Shown: piece by piece, positions 47,736 to 60,627 of the stretch
Numbering within the stretch: position 1 is the first letter of the stretch
Layout of the letters: each line of letters opens with the position of its first letter
NCBI GenBank assembly: GCA_037179385.1
Contig: CM074187.1
Coordinates: forward strand, 12,153,450 to 12,217,449
Length of the DNA: 64,000 nt
Direction: 5' to 3'
Source: Holothuria scabra
Taxonomy: Eukaryota > Echinodermata > Holothuroidea > Aspidochirotida > Holothuriidae
Made by a program: the position numbers and the translations under genes
Notes under the pieces: generated by a model
What the model saw: only the letters and a program-made list of their open reading frames with translations
Databases searched by the model: none
What the model was told of the DNA's origin: nothing

Positions 47736-48350
47736 ATAAGTAGAGTGCCTATATAGCCTATATAAGTTAACAAAATAGTGTCATAAGAAGGCGCATAAGA
47801 ATGTGACGTTATCAGCGCACGTGCATTTTCCACTCCCAACGGTCGTGTTTCAAGTTCTAAATGTATTTTGTCACCTATTCCTACTGAAGAAGATGATGGG
47901 CGCACCGAAAAATTTTTGAGCTTAAGATCACAAATACGGATGATTGTAAAATAACATCAAACATTTTGCTTTACTCTTTAACTTTCCTCTCATTTGGTGA
48001 ATATATTCATGAAACCGTGTACGTTTTCTGTTCCATCGATTATAAACTACTTATCGGAGCTCAACTTAAGAGTTATGTAACTTGGTAAGTATCTCATGCA
48101 CTCCAGTTAAATTTGCTAGTTTAACTCAAATCATTCTGTTCCCTACATGGTACGGTATACTGAGCTATCATACTCAGCTGCCATTTCTTTTTTCAATTTA
48201 AGCTACCCTACAAATTTTAATTTTTACCCGATCTACACATCGCAATTACACTCACAACTATTTTAGAAAATCGGTAATCGCAATTTTTGGCTCTTAGCTC
48301 AACTCCAACAAAAAATCTCATCTGTTCTTTGAGAAGCATCAGACTCGCCT
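47736..48350. other. Non-coding stretch, nothing recognised
   Basis: CCTATATA motifs repeat at 47730-47770. There is no gene. Confidence 0.45.
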
Positions 48351-48700
48351 ACGTTTCGTCTTGATTGTGTTTTTCGTCAGTTTTTCCGAAGTCGGCTGTT
48401 AGTCGTCACAACTTGGTAGTCGCCTCCTCGCACTCGCCGCGCAATAAACCAATTTTTTATGACACACTATGCAGGTGCGTCCTTGAACATTCGCTTCGTA
48501 GTCTTGGTCCGCCTCCAACGTCACAAACTGCCATCGATTTGTTCCTCTGTGCCGCATAGTGAATTGGCGCTCAACTGATTCCTCCCAAGCTCGGGGAAGG
48601 AGAGAGCTGACGGAACGTTTTGTATATAATAAATGCGCACTCGTAGCGGCTCTCAAACGGACTTACGTGAACTTTGGAACGAGTCTTGCCACTGCGCTGT
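48351..48700 (-). other. CpG-richer patch with a TATA-like box and a 52-codon frame
   Basis: This patch has more CpG than its AT-rich surroundings. On the minus strand TTATATACA lies at about 48622-48631, about 70 bp upstream of an ATG at about 48554. That ATG opens a 52-codon frame ending near 48399, which contains a CxxC pair and two further Cys. It could be a first exon with its promoter, but I recognise no protein family, the start and splice sites are unproven, and the plus strand is equally open. I list it only as a candidate. Confidence 0.25.
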
Positions 48701-51700
48701 TAATTGGTCACTCAAAGTGATACTCTAGAGATTTCGAGGGCTCTTGTAATCATAATTGTTGCAGTATAGCACTATCAGAAGAGCGATATATCATCACCAT
48801 AGGAGAGTTGTCTTTCTAGCCATTTTTATTTGTGTTAAGAACGTAAAGTTGAAGAGATTTCTTACTTTAAGGGCGAGATCTAACCTCAAAATGTTGGAGT
48901 GATATTTAAAAGGAATCAAAAGCGTGCTAACTTTTTATAAACTTTGTGTAAAGGTGTATCGACCATCACAGTTTGGTTTTAATCTTAACTGGAAAATAAA
49001 ACCAAGATCTGGTAAGTACTGATTGTAATGAAATTATTATTTGCATCCTGGAGTTGTATTTTTATTTCCACATAACTCCCAACTCCTCTTTCCACTCACC
49101 TTTAAAAATGACTCTGCAATTTCAAGCTGGATAACTTTGTAAACTTACAAGCAGAGTGTAACTATTTTACAATAATTTGTTAACGCGTCTTCACATTTTA
49201 CTCACTTGCTCTAATTACAATTTCTTTTGTAAGCAATTTTTTCAGTTTAACCCACAAAATCAGCTGTTCAGAAAGATAAATCGGTTGAGGCATGTTATTA
49301 CTGATAGGAACAAAACAATAGATGCGTTTTTTCTCAATATTTGGAGAGGGGTGCAATTCCGAATTAAAAAGACAACGAGACTCACTGTGTGAAAATTTGT
49401 TTTCGTGGGCAACTTCTTAGATATTGTGGAGCACATGAACCCCCCCATGGCAGCACATGGGAAAATCATATCTTTTGCACATCTAACGTCATGATATGAT
49501 AACGAGTTAACGCAGAAATGTTTCAATCATTGCGGTAGTTAAAGTATATTGTTTAAAGCATGAATCAATGGATCAAAGAGACATATTTAAGTTGTTCGCA
49601 TTGGTTTTTCGCAAGTAACAGTCACAAAGGATTGTGGGATTTAATTTTGGTGAAAGCCTTCTTTTGCAACTCTAAAAGGCCATTGACATAATTGACGCGT
49701 GCCACGGCTCTGTTCAAAAATTCTTTGCCATTTCTGTTTGGAAAAGAGTTTATTACTTTGATAATTTTCGTTAACTAACTTTCAATAAACGAATCCGAGT
49801 AGCTAGAGAAGTCGGGCATCAGAAGGGCCATTCGGCTTTGGTCTATTTAATTTCTATAGCCTGCATGCAACTCTTGACCCGACACACTCATTTCGGAGGG
49901 ACTGAATGTTTGCAGCCATTCATAATGCCAGTTAACAAAGAAATTCAAAGATTCAACCTTATCATAGGTTATGTTAGATGCCCAGTTTCTTACCAATTGG
50001 TTTAGGTCGAATTTACATTGCAATAAAATATGTAATAATGTAATAGCAAGACCGTTGATTTCGTTAATGTATGAAAACATTGCTGCCAGAAAGCATGATC
50101 TCACGTAACTATTTTCCTCACAAGGGATTGGACGATATCCCCGACTTTATATCTCGTTTACTGACCAATTTTTCTCCATTTATGACATTTGGGGAGCGTC
50201 TTCTAGCTCTTAGCCTGTGGCAGAAATATCTATGTCGTTTTTACTTGATATAGGTTACAATTTTACACGCATACCTTTTTGTTATTACTCAGTGTTGTTC
50301 TTGTTTGATGAAGATTTTTTTGTTTTATAACGTTTTATAACAAGATAAATCACCATGTAGTGTGTAATTTAATATAGGTTCCACCGTCTCAGTCTACCTA
50401 CTAATTAAAATGACATGGAAAATGTATTCTGGGTTCTCTGTATTTACAAATATCGATATAAAATGGGTTAGTTTCTAATAAGATTACTACTTTTGTCAAG
50501 ACTGGATTAATGCAAAGTTCACTCTCATCAAAATGTATTGTCTCTAAGCAACATTACATTAACTCCAATACATTAGCTTTTCAAAGGCTTGAAAAATGTT
50601 ACAGAATTTGCGAAATACAGAAGGGTAGATAGTTTTATTTTCGTGGCTGACCATATCATAAATCAGTTCATTGGTGCAATGGGGGAAATCAAAACACTTT
50701 GTACCGAAACCTTCATGAATATTCATAAAGCTAGTAGGAGTTAATGGAACTGGTAAAATCAAGATGTGATACCTTATTTAACAAAGCCTACTGTCTTTGT
50801 AAAAGTAACCACATAATAACCGGGTCAACATGGTACTAAATGGTACCTTGTTTGGTAATTATTTGGGAAAAGTGGGTGTCCCAACAAAAGGGGTCATTGA
50901 AAGGCCTCAGTTACTATATCAAGGGCTATCATTTTTTGCGCTGTGCAAATCAGTGAAAAAATAAACTCACCAACTATGCCATCTGATATAACCTGATGTC
51001 TGCAAGCATATGGCTGATAAGGACAGATGCATTTTTAGGGGGAACGGTACATGACGTGCAAGCATATAGCATCGGTTTCGTACAGTTTGCGATTGCCGAT
51101 TGTGTCTGACACAATATGATTCCACGAGAGGAATTGTATGTCTTATTTCCTTACTTACACTAGTATTTTGCAAAAGTACACTATCACTCAGAGGAATAAG
51201 CTGCTGTTCTCGATTATTCGCTTAAAGAGCAGGAGCAGTCATCCCAAATTGAAGAAGTGTAGTAGACTGTCCAATTTCATGATTGGCTGTTGGGAGTCAT
51301 GTGACAATGTTTTTTCTCTTCAAATGTGAAATTTACCAGAAATAACTGCTTGGTTTACCTTGAATATGCAATAGTAAAGTCATAAAATGCAATTTAAGAT
51401 ACTTTGAAGAGAAATTAGGTGAAAGTTGAGTTATTTAGCTTTTATTCAAAATAAGTTTGGGGGAGACTGCTCTTTACCTTTGAAGAGGGGTTGAACGTTG
51501 AATCGGCAGCCGGGGGGGACTTGTCAATTTGAACATTTGGGAGTGGTGACTTGCAACTAGTTGCAAGATGTGAGCAAATTCAGAAGTGAAAATTTGGACA
51601 ATTTTCAGAAGGAAATGAATTTAAAGGGGATGAATACTTTCGCACCACGTCCGAGATCAGGGAGGTGTTGCTAAACTGTTAAAGGTGCTACTATCTAGAA

Positions 51701-51865
51701 GCACCTCTCCAGTGCGATTTTGTTTATAAGTAAGTTATCAGACGTTCAAAGAATGGGGTTCCGCTAAAACGGTTGGAATGCAAATGTTCAAAACTACATT
51801 TCGTATTACAATGCTTGTTTACATATTTGTGTATTTGCGATGTTGAAACAGATGATGCTACTTTA
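48701..51865. other. Non-coding stretch, no gene recognised
   Basis: Several short frames occur on both strands (49177-49526, 49847-50253, 50559-50762, 50967-51329), none with a recognisable domain. I find no repeat family. Confidence 0.5.
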
Positions 51866-52165
51866 AAACACTCCAAAAATAAATAGGTTTTTAAACCGCA
51901 AAATGCGTTGCTGTGATTGCGTTAAATCAAACCTATAAAATGTGTGCTTTCACACAGTTTTTTAGACCCACATGTGGTGTATATTTACACAAATTATAAC
52001 AGAAGTATGGTAATTTGTGGTGATAATTTGTGTAAATGAACATAATATTTGGGTTTGAATACCACTAATTTTAGGAGTAAAATTAACCAATTTAGAAGGT
52101 AAATGTGACGCCCGCACAGAAACACATTGTTGGGTCAATAACCCCTACCCGCTTTTTAGAGTGTA
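51866..52165. mobile_element. MITE with M3-type ends, different interior
   Basis: About 300 bp with ends AAACACTCCAAAAAT and CTTTTTAGAGTGTA, the same termini as family M3. The inside is unrelated to M3 and includes an inverted pair TTTACACAAATTAT / ATAATTTGTGTAAA. It ends next to the 3' end of the LINE relic. Shared ends with different interiors point to one transposase mobilising several MITE families. Confidence 0.65.
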
Positions 52166-52189
52166 TGACTCGGTTTAAAGATTACGATG

Positions 52190-53460
52190 TAGGCCTAGAA
52201 CGATTGTGCGATATACGAACAAACATAAATATAATATTTATATCTTAGCACAGAGCACAAACACAAGCACAGAAAAAGAAGAAGAAAAGAGACATGAACA
52301 CCATATTAAGCAAACAAAAAGGTTTTTAAACGCTTCTTAAACACTTCCAGGGGAAGGGGGCTCTGATTGATGTTGGGAGAGAATTCCAGAGACGTGGACC
52401 GGCTACGTTAAAGGCCGAATCACCACTTCTATTTGTTTTCCGAACACGAAGCCTAGTACAATCAGAAAGGGACCGAAGAGACCGGTAATGGGAAATGAGT
52501 GTTGTAAGTGCAATGCAGTACAACATAAAAGATGTGATAAGATGGTGATGAGCTAGTGACACGTTAATATACGAGTACAAGTAACGTACGTACGGATTTG
52601 GTGGTTTAGGGTTCGGCAAAGGGCCTGTACCTGACTAGGCATACGGTAGTAAAGTAACTGTCAAACATAAGACCAAGATTTCGCACTGAAGTAACAGAAT
52701 AGGCCTATATGCTGATATGGAAGTATTTCCAACAGTAAGAGTTAAAGAAGGTTGCGCTCTAAGATTATGGGGAGAACTTATCATACGGAAGTCTGTTTTA
52801 TCCATATTCAGTTTTTAATTTGTTACCCTTCATCCACTTGTCATTTTTTGCCAGAGCAACTTTGCGATTTTTGGGTCTCAGAGGGTCTAAGGATACATAT
52901 ACTTGTGTATCATCGGCATATATGAGAAAACGCAAATTGTGTTTTCAAATTATATCACCAGTAGGTAGAGTGTAGGTTGTATAAACTAGATGGTTCATGA
53001 TTGATCCCTTAGGCACACCACATCCAAGTTGAATGAATTTAGAAAATTTACCATCAATAGTGACACGACTAAATATTTTCGACATTAAAACCAATTTAGA
53101 GCAGGACCAGAAACATCCAGAGCTGATTAAAGTCTATGAATGAGAGCGTCATGGTCAATGGTGCCGAAGGTCGCTGTGATGTTAACAAAACTCACAACAT
53201 CAAGCTCATTTCAAACACCACCTTTTACATTTAACACGGGCTGTTTCGGTGCTGTGACTCAAACGGTATGCAGACTGATAGATCTCATCCAGTCCACAAC
53301 ATGCATTGAAATCCTTGAACCTTTTCGCAACAACACTCTTCAACAACTTTGCAAGAAAAGAGATGTTAGACACAGGTCTAAAAATTTTCAAGATATTTTG
53401 ATCAAGGTATTTTTTTTTTCAAAATTGTTTTCACAAGGCATGTTTCAGATGTAGTAGACC
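52190..53460 (-). pseudogene. CR1/L2-type LINE, 3' half of the reverse transcriptase ORF, decayed
   Basis: On the minus strand the order is: FRPVSNISFLAKLL and SAYRLSHSTETA (53206-53391), the usual NYRPVSN / FQSAYR-HSTETA blocks of CR1/L2-group RTs; motif A as ITATFGTIDHDALIHRL (about 53133-53180), where both expected Asp in the D(L)SAAFDT block are changed; GCGVPKGSI (about 53001-53025); catalytic YADD (52909-52920) within LIYADDTQVYVSLDP; then SGDSAFNVAGPRLWNSLP near the C-terminus (about 52373-52430). Several stops and frameshifts separate these blocks. The 3' UTR near 52240 has an ATATAAATATTATA stretch resembling L2-type tails. The endonuclease and RT N-terminus are missing, so this is a 5'-truncated, inactive copy. 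Confidence 0.9.
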
Positions 53461-54101
53461 TATCCTAACAAACCATGGACCAAAGTCGAGGCATGCGACT
53501 GGGGCACACGTCTTATTGCTAAAATCTCATTGCTCCGAGTCCTCATAACTAACGTCTCATTGCTGACAACCATATCATATAAGTAACATCTTTTATTTGT
53601 AAAGTTAACGCAGCATGCATGTAGAATGGGACAAGCTTGTTTAAATCATTGAGGCGCCTACTGAATAGATAAGTGGACGCTTTCAGCTCTTCCAGAGTTA
53701 TCGAAATTAATTATATAGATCAAGACAGGACGCATTACATGATCTACACACCAAATCGTAGGAATGATTTAACCTAAAGAAATATTTATTTCTACTACCA
53801 TTAATACAATACATCATACAATTGCATCTGTGATCAGAGTAATAACGCCTCATATAACAAAAGACCAATAAAATACTTAAATTACATTTGTTTTGAAAGC
53901 TGCAAAGCTAATATTTCCTTAACAGACGCAATATTAAATTTCACTTACGCCAGCATGAACTGCTAAGTTTGACCACCATGAGAGATGCTGATAGCAGTTT
54001 TATGCTAAGAGAGTATTTGCTAAAATGCTTTATTAAAACGGTCATAACAGATATCAAACAATATGCATAATTATTCTATTAGTACTGATCAATGTCTGCA
54101 A
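53461..54101. other. Non-coding stretch, nothing recognised
   Basis: AT-rich unique sequence between the LINE relic and the short palindromic insertion. Confidence 0.45.
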
Positions 54102-54180
54102 AGAACCCAATGTCCAGTATTCGATGTAGGTATCGACCGGTATCGATCAGGCTACATTGATCGTACTGGTGAGAACCCAA
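54102..54180. repeat. Short palindrome bracketed by a 9-bp direct repeat
   Basis: AGAACCCAA occurs at 54102-54110 and 54172-54180. Between them is a 61-bp imperfect palindrome, with ends CCAGTATTCGATGTAG and (inverted) CCAGTACGATCAATGTAG around a TATCGACCGGTATCGA centre. It has the layout of a very small TIR insertion with TSD. Confidence 0.55.
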
Positions 54181-54378
54181 ATTGTTCCTTTGAACGTGTA
54201 GGTCTAATTGCAACCTGTTTAACTATTTTGATAAGACTGGACAAATATCGGTTCTACTTAAAATGACGTCTTACTATGATACGGTATCATTTTGCACCGC
54301 ATTACAAATATTACATTGGTAGTTGACATAAGCTTTGGCTTTTTCACAGTACGTCTAAGCACATTTATATGACATGGG

Positions 54379-56139
54379 CAGTGGCGTAGCTAAGATTTTT
54401 TCCGGGGGGCAAAGGTATGAAATTTCCCCAAAACTTTTCCCGGTCAATGTGTATGTATTTCATATAAAATATGCCAACTTACAAGTATAACAACATTACC
54501 ATGTCATTTTGTAATATTACCTGCATTTTAATCTTAAAGTATAACATAGAGCAATCGGAAATAACAAAGTATATTATTTTGGTAAACAACATCTGGTTTA
54601 TTTGTATGTACTAACCCAGTGGCGTACGCAGGATTTCTCTGAAGGGGGAGGGCGTGCAGTATGGTCTCAAGGGGAGGGGTGTCCGGAAATGTTTTGACGT
54701 TTTCAAGGAGCCTTCATGCAAAATGGTGCAAGATTTTCGACTTTGACAGGAACAGTGTCAAAAGCTGAATCGTGGTGGTTCATGAGGATAAAACTGAAAC
54801 TTTTGTGTCTTGACATGCATTTCTTTTTATGCCATTTATGCTACCTTACGAAGAAAAACTTGTCATTAAATTTGCACACTTTTAGGAGTCAAAATAAAAG
54901 AGCATTGATCGGTATTTGTGGTTTTTCTTGGCCACAAAATGTTATTTTGTCATAAAGATTATCTAAGCGGAGCGCCACCATTGGTTGGCGCGGAGCGTAA
55001 AGAAAATTTCGAAAAATCAGACCCCTCAGATGGTCAAAATAGCGTATTTATGCTTGTAAAGAGAATCTAAGCACGTAGTCTTTTGATCGATGCCACCAGT
55101 GGGAAACAGAGTCTACCTTTTCTAAGTAAAAATTGGAATTTGACAGAATTTGCCTAGGTCTATTTGTAGGAATTAAAAAAAAATTGGTATCACTGAAAGA
55201 CCTTGCAGGGGACAATCCTTCCCCTTTGAAAAAAATTTGAAAAATTGGGTGTCCTTATAAGCAATCTGGTGCCACATATGCTTTCTTTTGAAGTAAAATC
55301 TGTGTTGATAAAGTTAGATTACGTATTTTTAAGAACAAAGAAAAATGGCATATGTGAGGGGGGCATGGCCCAATGGTCTCCCCTTCGCACGCCATTAAGG
55401 AGGCCTAATAGTGGCTCGATCACACAGGATATCCTGTGAGAAAAGCAGTCTGTTAAGTGTAGAAGGCTACAAGGTACTCATTGTCCATTTATTGTTACAC
55501 TCAAAGTGAGCAGAAAGCTATTTTCCCGAACTAGCTTGTAAGCCTCCAAGGATTAGGCTAGGTAACAAAGTCTAAGTGTGCCAACGGGTCCCGTTAATTC
55601 TAGTTTCTAGATTAACTTTAAGTTTATCGTTGGCCATGGATTGTTTCAGCTAGCCCCATTCATCGTTATGTACACGGAGTAAAATCGTACAGCTACTGCT
55701 AGCCTGTAGAAGAACATAACAACCTCGGGGGTCTACATTACTGACCTGTCAGTTATCACATCCTTTTACTGAATTCCCAAAGTATAACCTGAATAACAGC
55801 TTCCTGTGTACTGAAATGTACTGATCATAACCCCCGTGCGTATACAAGCACAAGAGAACATTCAATCTGCTACGCGGCGAGGAATTTCTGTGGAACGCGA
55901 ATTGGGCCGGTTCATGCGACACTGACGACATCTGAGTTAATTTTTTGCATGAAAATATGTAGGAATTATGTAGGAGAAACGTCTCACAATTTCTTATTCT
56001 AACAAAAATTTTGAGAAATTTTTGTGAAACTTTCGTAATAATAATAAGATTCATCAAATTTCCCCATTTTCATCAAATTTCCCCCAAAAATTTTCCAGGG
56101 GGGCAACTTGCCCCCTCCCCCCCAGTAGCTACGCCACTG
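54379..56139. mobile_element. hAT-type non-autonomous element, 1761 bp, perfect 8-bp TSD
   Basis: The left end CAGTGGCGTAGCTA and right end TAGCTACGCCACTG are perfect 14-bp inverted repeats, bracketed by GACATGGG at 54371-54378 and 56140-56147. This is the hAT signature and defines the element exactly. No transposase is recognisable; short frames on both strands are unrelated to known hAT proteins. A second CAGTGGCGTACGCAGGATTT terminus at 54617 may mark a nested hAT-like element whose other end is unclear. The inverted GCGCCACCATTGGTTGGCGC landmark at 54965-54990 links it to the 43-46 kb element. Confidence 0.9.
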
Positions 56140-56148
56140 GACATGGGG

Positions 56149-56295
56149 GCGATGCGCAGTTGAACAAAAAATTATCTAACTTGCTAACGATAGCCCTAAT
56201 CCCTGACCTTATCCCTAACCCTAACAAAGAATACAATGGACACAATACAATGGCAACAACCAATCAAAAAATACCTTGTTAAACAGTGCGCATCT
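56149..56295. mobile_element. Small TIR element with CCCTAA-like interior
   Basis: The left end GATGCGCAGTTGAACAA and right end (inverse) GATGCGCACTGTTTAACAAG are about 25-bp imperfect inverted repeats. The interior includes ATCCCTAACCCTAAC, a short telomere-like stretch too brief and imperfect to call a telomeric array. The hAT element at 54379 landed immediately beside the left end. An isolated end of the same kind lies near 38170. Confidence 0.55.
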
Positions 56296-56297
56296 AC

Positions 56298-58857
56298 CCT
56301 CGCATGGCAGTGTGATGATAGATATCGCGGTTTGAAATAACCGACACAACTAAAAACACACATGGAAGACATTCATCCATTACACTGAAAATATGGCCTT
56401 AGTGTTCTACGCATATCTTCCTGTCAATGTGATTGTATCCAAATTGTTCATACTTTCAGGGGATGGAGACACAACTTGCCTAATGTTTGGAAAAAGTTCA
56501 TGACTGGAAGGGGAGGGTGTTGTTGTGATCTTAAGCACCATGGTCGATTTCCTGAAGAATTATTAATAATTATTTAGGGAAATTGTGGGAACGTTTATGG
56601 ATTTTATTGACAATCCTCTGCATGAGTAAAATATCAATAATTGAAGCAGTCATGATGACTAGCCGTTGTCCGGGGCTACAAACTTTAGCCTAAAAAGTAA
56701 GGCTTCCTGATGAAAAAAGAAAATTCCCCGTCGGGAAAAAGCATTCGATGGCGCTTTACCACCTCTTATTCTTTATTTACACATTATTCAAATACACTTC
56801 ATCAGACTCCACGGTCGAACTGGTCCCTGTCAATTAATCACATGCCATCCTTTCCCTATATCACATCAAAAACCAATTTGAAATATCCCAAATTAATTCG
56901 TGAAGTGTAAAGTTTGTCCTTTCATTCATTTCGCTCAACAAATTCGAAGTGTTTACAGCTGATGCTTGCTTGTACACATTAAATCATACTTATTATTAAA
57001 ACAAAGCACACATGCATGATTGCATAATACAATACAATTACAGTTTTGTTGGTCAAGCGATAAAACGTCCACCCAAATTTCTCCAATCCAGTCTTAGGTC
57101 ACCTTAAAGTGTGGAGATTTGTTTACGTTTATACCGCCACATGACCAAAGGTATGATTTTGGAAACAAATATAGGAGTAGCACGCCTGATAACTGCCTTT
57201 AATGATAGCGAAGAAAGTAGCGGTTTTGGCAAATTCACGGCATCGCCAACAGGAGTTTCATCTTAAATGTATTGTAACTGCATTTTCTTGTTGAAAATAA
57301 TTTAAGCCAAACAAACCCTATTTTCAGTCACTGACACATTTGTGAAATCCATTTGGTCAAATTACGCCACAAATGAGCTCACGTGGAGTGACGATTATGG
57401 CGATTTAATCGGTTGCCGGAATCCTTCTCATGTGTCAGTTTGACAATACGAATAGTGAGTCGTTGACCTGTAACCAGCGGAACACACAGTCGAAACTGGT
57501 ATAACTACCTAAGTATAACAGAGTATCGATGACTTCCAGCTGAAAAATATTTAAATGGAAAGTCTGAACAAATATAATCAAATCGACGAAATATACTATA
57601 TACTTTGAAGATGCATATGGTAACCATTGGCGTAGATTCTTTGGTGTTGTAAAGAACCGTCTTTGACAACAATTACAATGTTGGTTAATTTGGCGTCTTC
57701 CTCTATGCTGACTCAAATTGGTTTGCCAGATGTCATTGTTACTGTATCGATTTGGTGTTTTCGCGATAATGAAATATGCCATGTTCAGCATTTATTGGGA
57801 GGCCAATTTATTTCCATAGAATAATGGAGAATTCTGTGAGTTTGTTTCCAGTACTGCAATGATGTTGTCATTGATGACAAAAATTAAAACAAAAGAAACA
57901 GTTCAAAGCTGTAATCATTTCCCCATCTGTCACTGCTCAAGCGACCAATCAAAATGTCAGAGCGGTAATGATGAAAAGTAATTAGGTAATCCTAACTAAC
58001 TGTCAAAATATTTGAAAGATATTTCCGTCAAAACATATTTCTTAACAATTTATTTTTTTCTGCATGACTGAAGTCACCACAACTGACAAGGAAAGACAGT
58101 TAACGGTTTTCAAGAATCGTATTTCCCTAATAAGCGAGTTCGGTAATTCGTTTAAGGGACTGGCCTATGCAAATGTGCACGCCCTCCAAATCGTCGGAAT
58201 AAACAAACCAGTATCTCACCTACAACACGTGTTCCCAAATTTGACATGGAAATTTGATGATTCTTTCTTTCTGAATCCATTCAAAACATAAAGGAGGAAC
58301 CTTAAACGTGGTTCTGTGTAGTGCACTGTGTTCAAAGTGCTTTTTCGGGATGGCTAAACATTAAGATTTTTGCTCGGTGTTGTATGCACGTACTGCACAG
58401 AAACAAGGCAACGTCGTGCACTGTGTCAGTATGTGGTGAGTTTGGTTTGTGTGTCTCACGCTGCGCCCCAGTGGCACAATTCCAGTGCGCCAACGAATTA
58501 CCGAGCTCGCTTATTGGAGTGGAGTATTTTATATGTTTCCGTTTATTGGTTAACCTTCGCCCGAAATACGCTCTTGTGAGCTTCACAAACAGACTCAATT
58601 AAGTTTAAAAACTTCCAATTGCATCCCTTTTTTCAATATGCAAATTCACATAAAATCATTGTCATATTTTGAATGTTAAGCAATGCCATATGCAATAGTT
58701 ATGATTTGGTAAAAAAAAAAACTTTACTTCTATGTGATGTTTGTCTCAACTAAACATTTTACATACGTATAGGCTACATAGCCTAACGTCCAGGGCGGTC
58801 GTAAGGTAATAGGATGATGTGCCTAACATTATCAGCGTGTGATCGATACTCAGCATT
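56298..58857. other. Non-coding stretch, no gene recognised
   Basis: Frames at 57435-57791 (minus) and 58064-58291 (plus), and three overlapping frames at 58321-58602 on both strands, match nothing I know. No RNA gene or repeat family is seen. Confidence 0.5.
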
Positions 58858-59162
58858 TTAAAGGCAGTCATTCGTCACCCCAAACTACAGTTTCAGTATA
58901 CATATATCAAAACTCTCAATTGGTACAGCTCTTTGATTGGCATCACATTCAAACAATGCATCATAGCTAAATTACACAGCATGGGCACTGAGAGTGGCTT
59001 GATTACACATTATGGACTTGTATGGCCACTGAGACAAGCAATGAAGCAATAAACTAGGATTGTGTCTGGATAAAGATGAGTTTTAGATAAATGTGGGAGG
59101 GGCTAGAAGTAAGTAGGTTGGGAGAATTGGAACTGTTTGGGATGATGAAAATATGCCTTTAA
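58858..59162 (-). mobile_element. TTAA-flanked MITE, family M1, copy C
   Basis: TTAAAGGCAGTCATTCGTCA at the left and ATGCCTTTAA at the right, TTAA on both edges, with CACCCCAAACTACAG just inside. The interior GAAGCAATAAACTAGGATTG and TGTGGGAGGGGCTAGAAG is reversed relative to copies A and B. 305 bp. Confidence 0.85.
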
Positions 59163-60627
59163 CCGGCAATTTTGTAGTGATTTCTTATATCAATGACATT
59201 GCAGCGGTCAAACCACCACAATTACGCCACCAAAGTTAGTACTGTACCATGCATTGATACGACGTTATTTCATATGTAGCACAAACATTGTATTGGCATC
59301 ATCTAACGTAGAAAGAATTAACCGTCAATTGCACCTTCTGGACAATTATTTTACTAATATATACTGTCAATACAGAACACGTCATAAATTACGACCAAAT
59401 TACCAGTCTAGGGGGATTTCATTTTGACAAGTAACACCCCCTAGTCCATGTTGCAAATCTTTCAAGTTCATCATTTCAAAAACAGCTGTACAGTCCCTAG
59501 ACAGTAGAAATTTGCAACTTGCTCCTGTCGTAATATTAGCTCTCCAAGTCCACAACATACAATATCTGTGAAGTAGGATATTTTGAGAGCAGTATGGTGG
59601 AAATACCACTGACTGTAGGAGAAAAAAATGATAATAATCAGTTCAGACATAGAATAAGTCAGAACTACTCCCTTATCGATACACTCTGTAAGGTGAATTA
59701 AGACTGAGTGAAAACAACGCCTGTAAGAAGACATATGTAATGAAACAATATTCACAATATCCGATTTACACTCCAAATCAAATGTAATCATTACTGTATT
59801 TCTTAACGCTGTAAATAGCAAATTGTCACATATTTAAACGTATTTTATTTTTTTTTTTGTTTTTACAGGTAAACTGTGTCTTTTAATTGGTTTGATGTAT
59901 GTACGTTTGTATTCAAATATTGGAGGCTAATACATTAATACACCAGTCACATACTCACACAGCAGTTTTCAACTTTCATCATTCTATGAGACGAGAGTGA
60001 AACAGTTCACAAAGACCTTTAATAGATCCAGGCGTACCAATAACCCTATTGGCGCCGTTCATAGCACATGCATGGCTGTGAATACATCACAATCGATATT
60101 ACACTAGAAGACATCAACATATTTTAAATGAAGGCTGGTACAAAATACATACGATTTATCGTGTCCAACAGTCGTCTTGATTATGAATCAACAGTTGCTG
60201 ACGAGCAAAGCGTAAAAAGTATGCGATCAGTCCAATTTTTCTTGTTCCGGCAAATTCTTTCTCGGAACAGTCGATTGATAACTGCTTTCGACAAGCATAT
60301 CTAAACAATATCCTCTAAGGCGGAATTAATTCGGTCAAAACGCGACTACTTGCACATACTAGCAACATTATCAGTCGATGAAGAGATAAGGAACACCACT
60401 GTGCCCCCAGTATGATATGCAGTTCGAATGTGTAACTGAATACTTCACAGTGATTTTTTTCAAGTGGGGATACAGAAAAGTGATGCTAAACATTGGGGAC
60501 AATTAATTTAAGTTTCATTGTGTAATATTGCTATGTTTTTGGCGTCAATCGGGCATGCTATTCACGGGGAAACAAGGATACGTCTCCACTCTTTGTCGGT
60601 GCACGAAAAGTAACACATGTCTTCATA
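59163..60627. other. Non-coding stretch, no gene recognised
   Basis: The minus frame at 59471-59821 and its overlap at 59400-59609 are unrecognised. A T-rich run lies at about 59847-59862. No repeat family is seen. Confidence 0.5.

Noticed and set aside
56196..56225. Interstitial telomere
   Set aside because: Only a few imperfect CCCTAA-like units, too short to call a telomeric array.
58321..58602. Three overlapping frames of 69-93 codons on both strands
   Set aside because: Open on both strands with no recognisable protein. Most likely a chance lack of stops.
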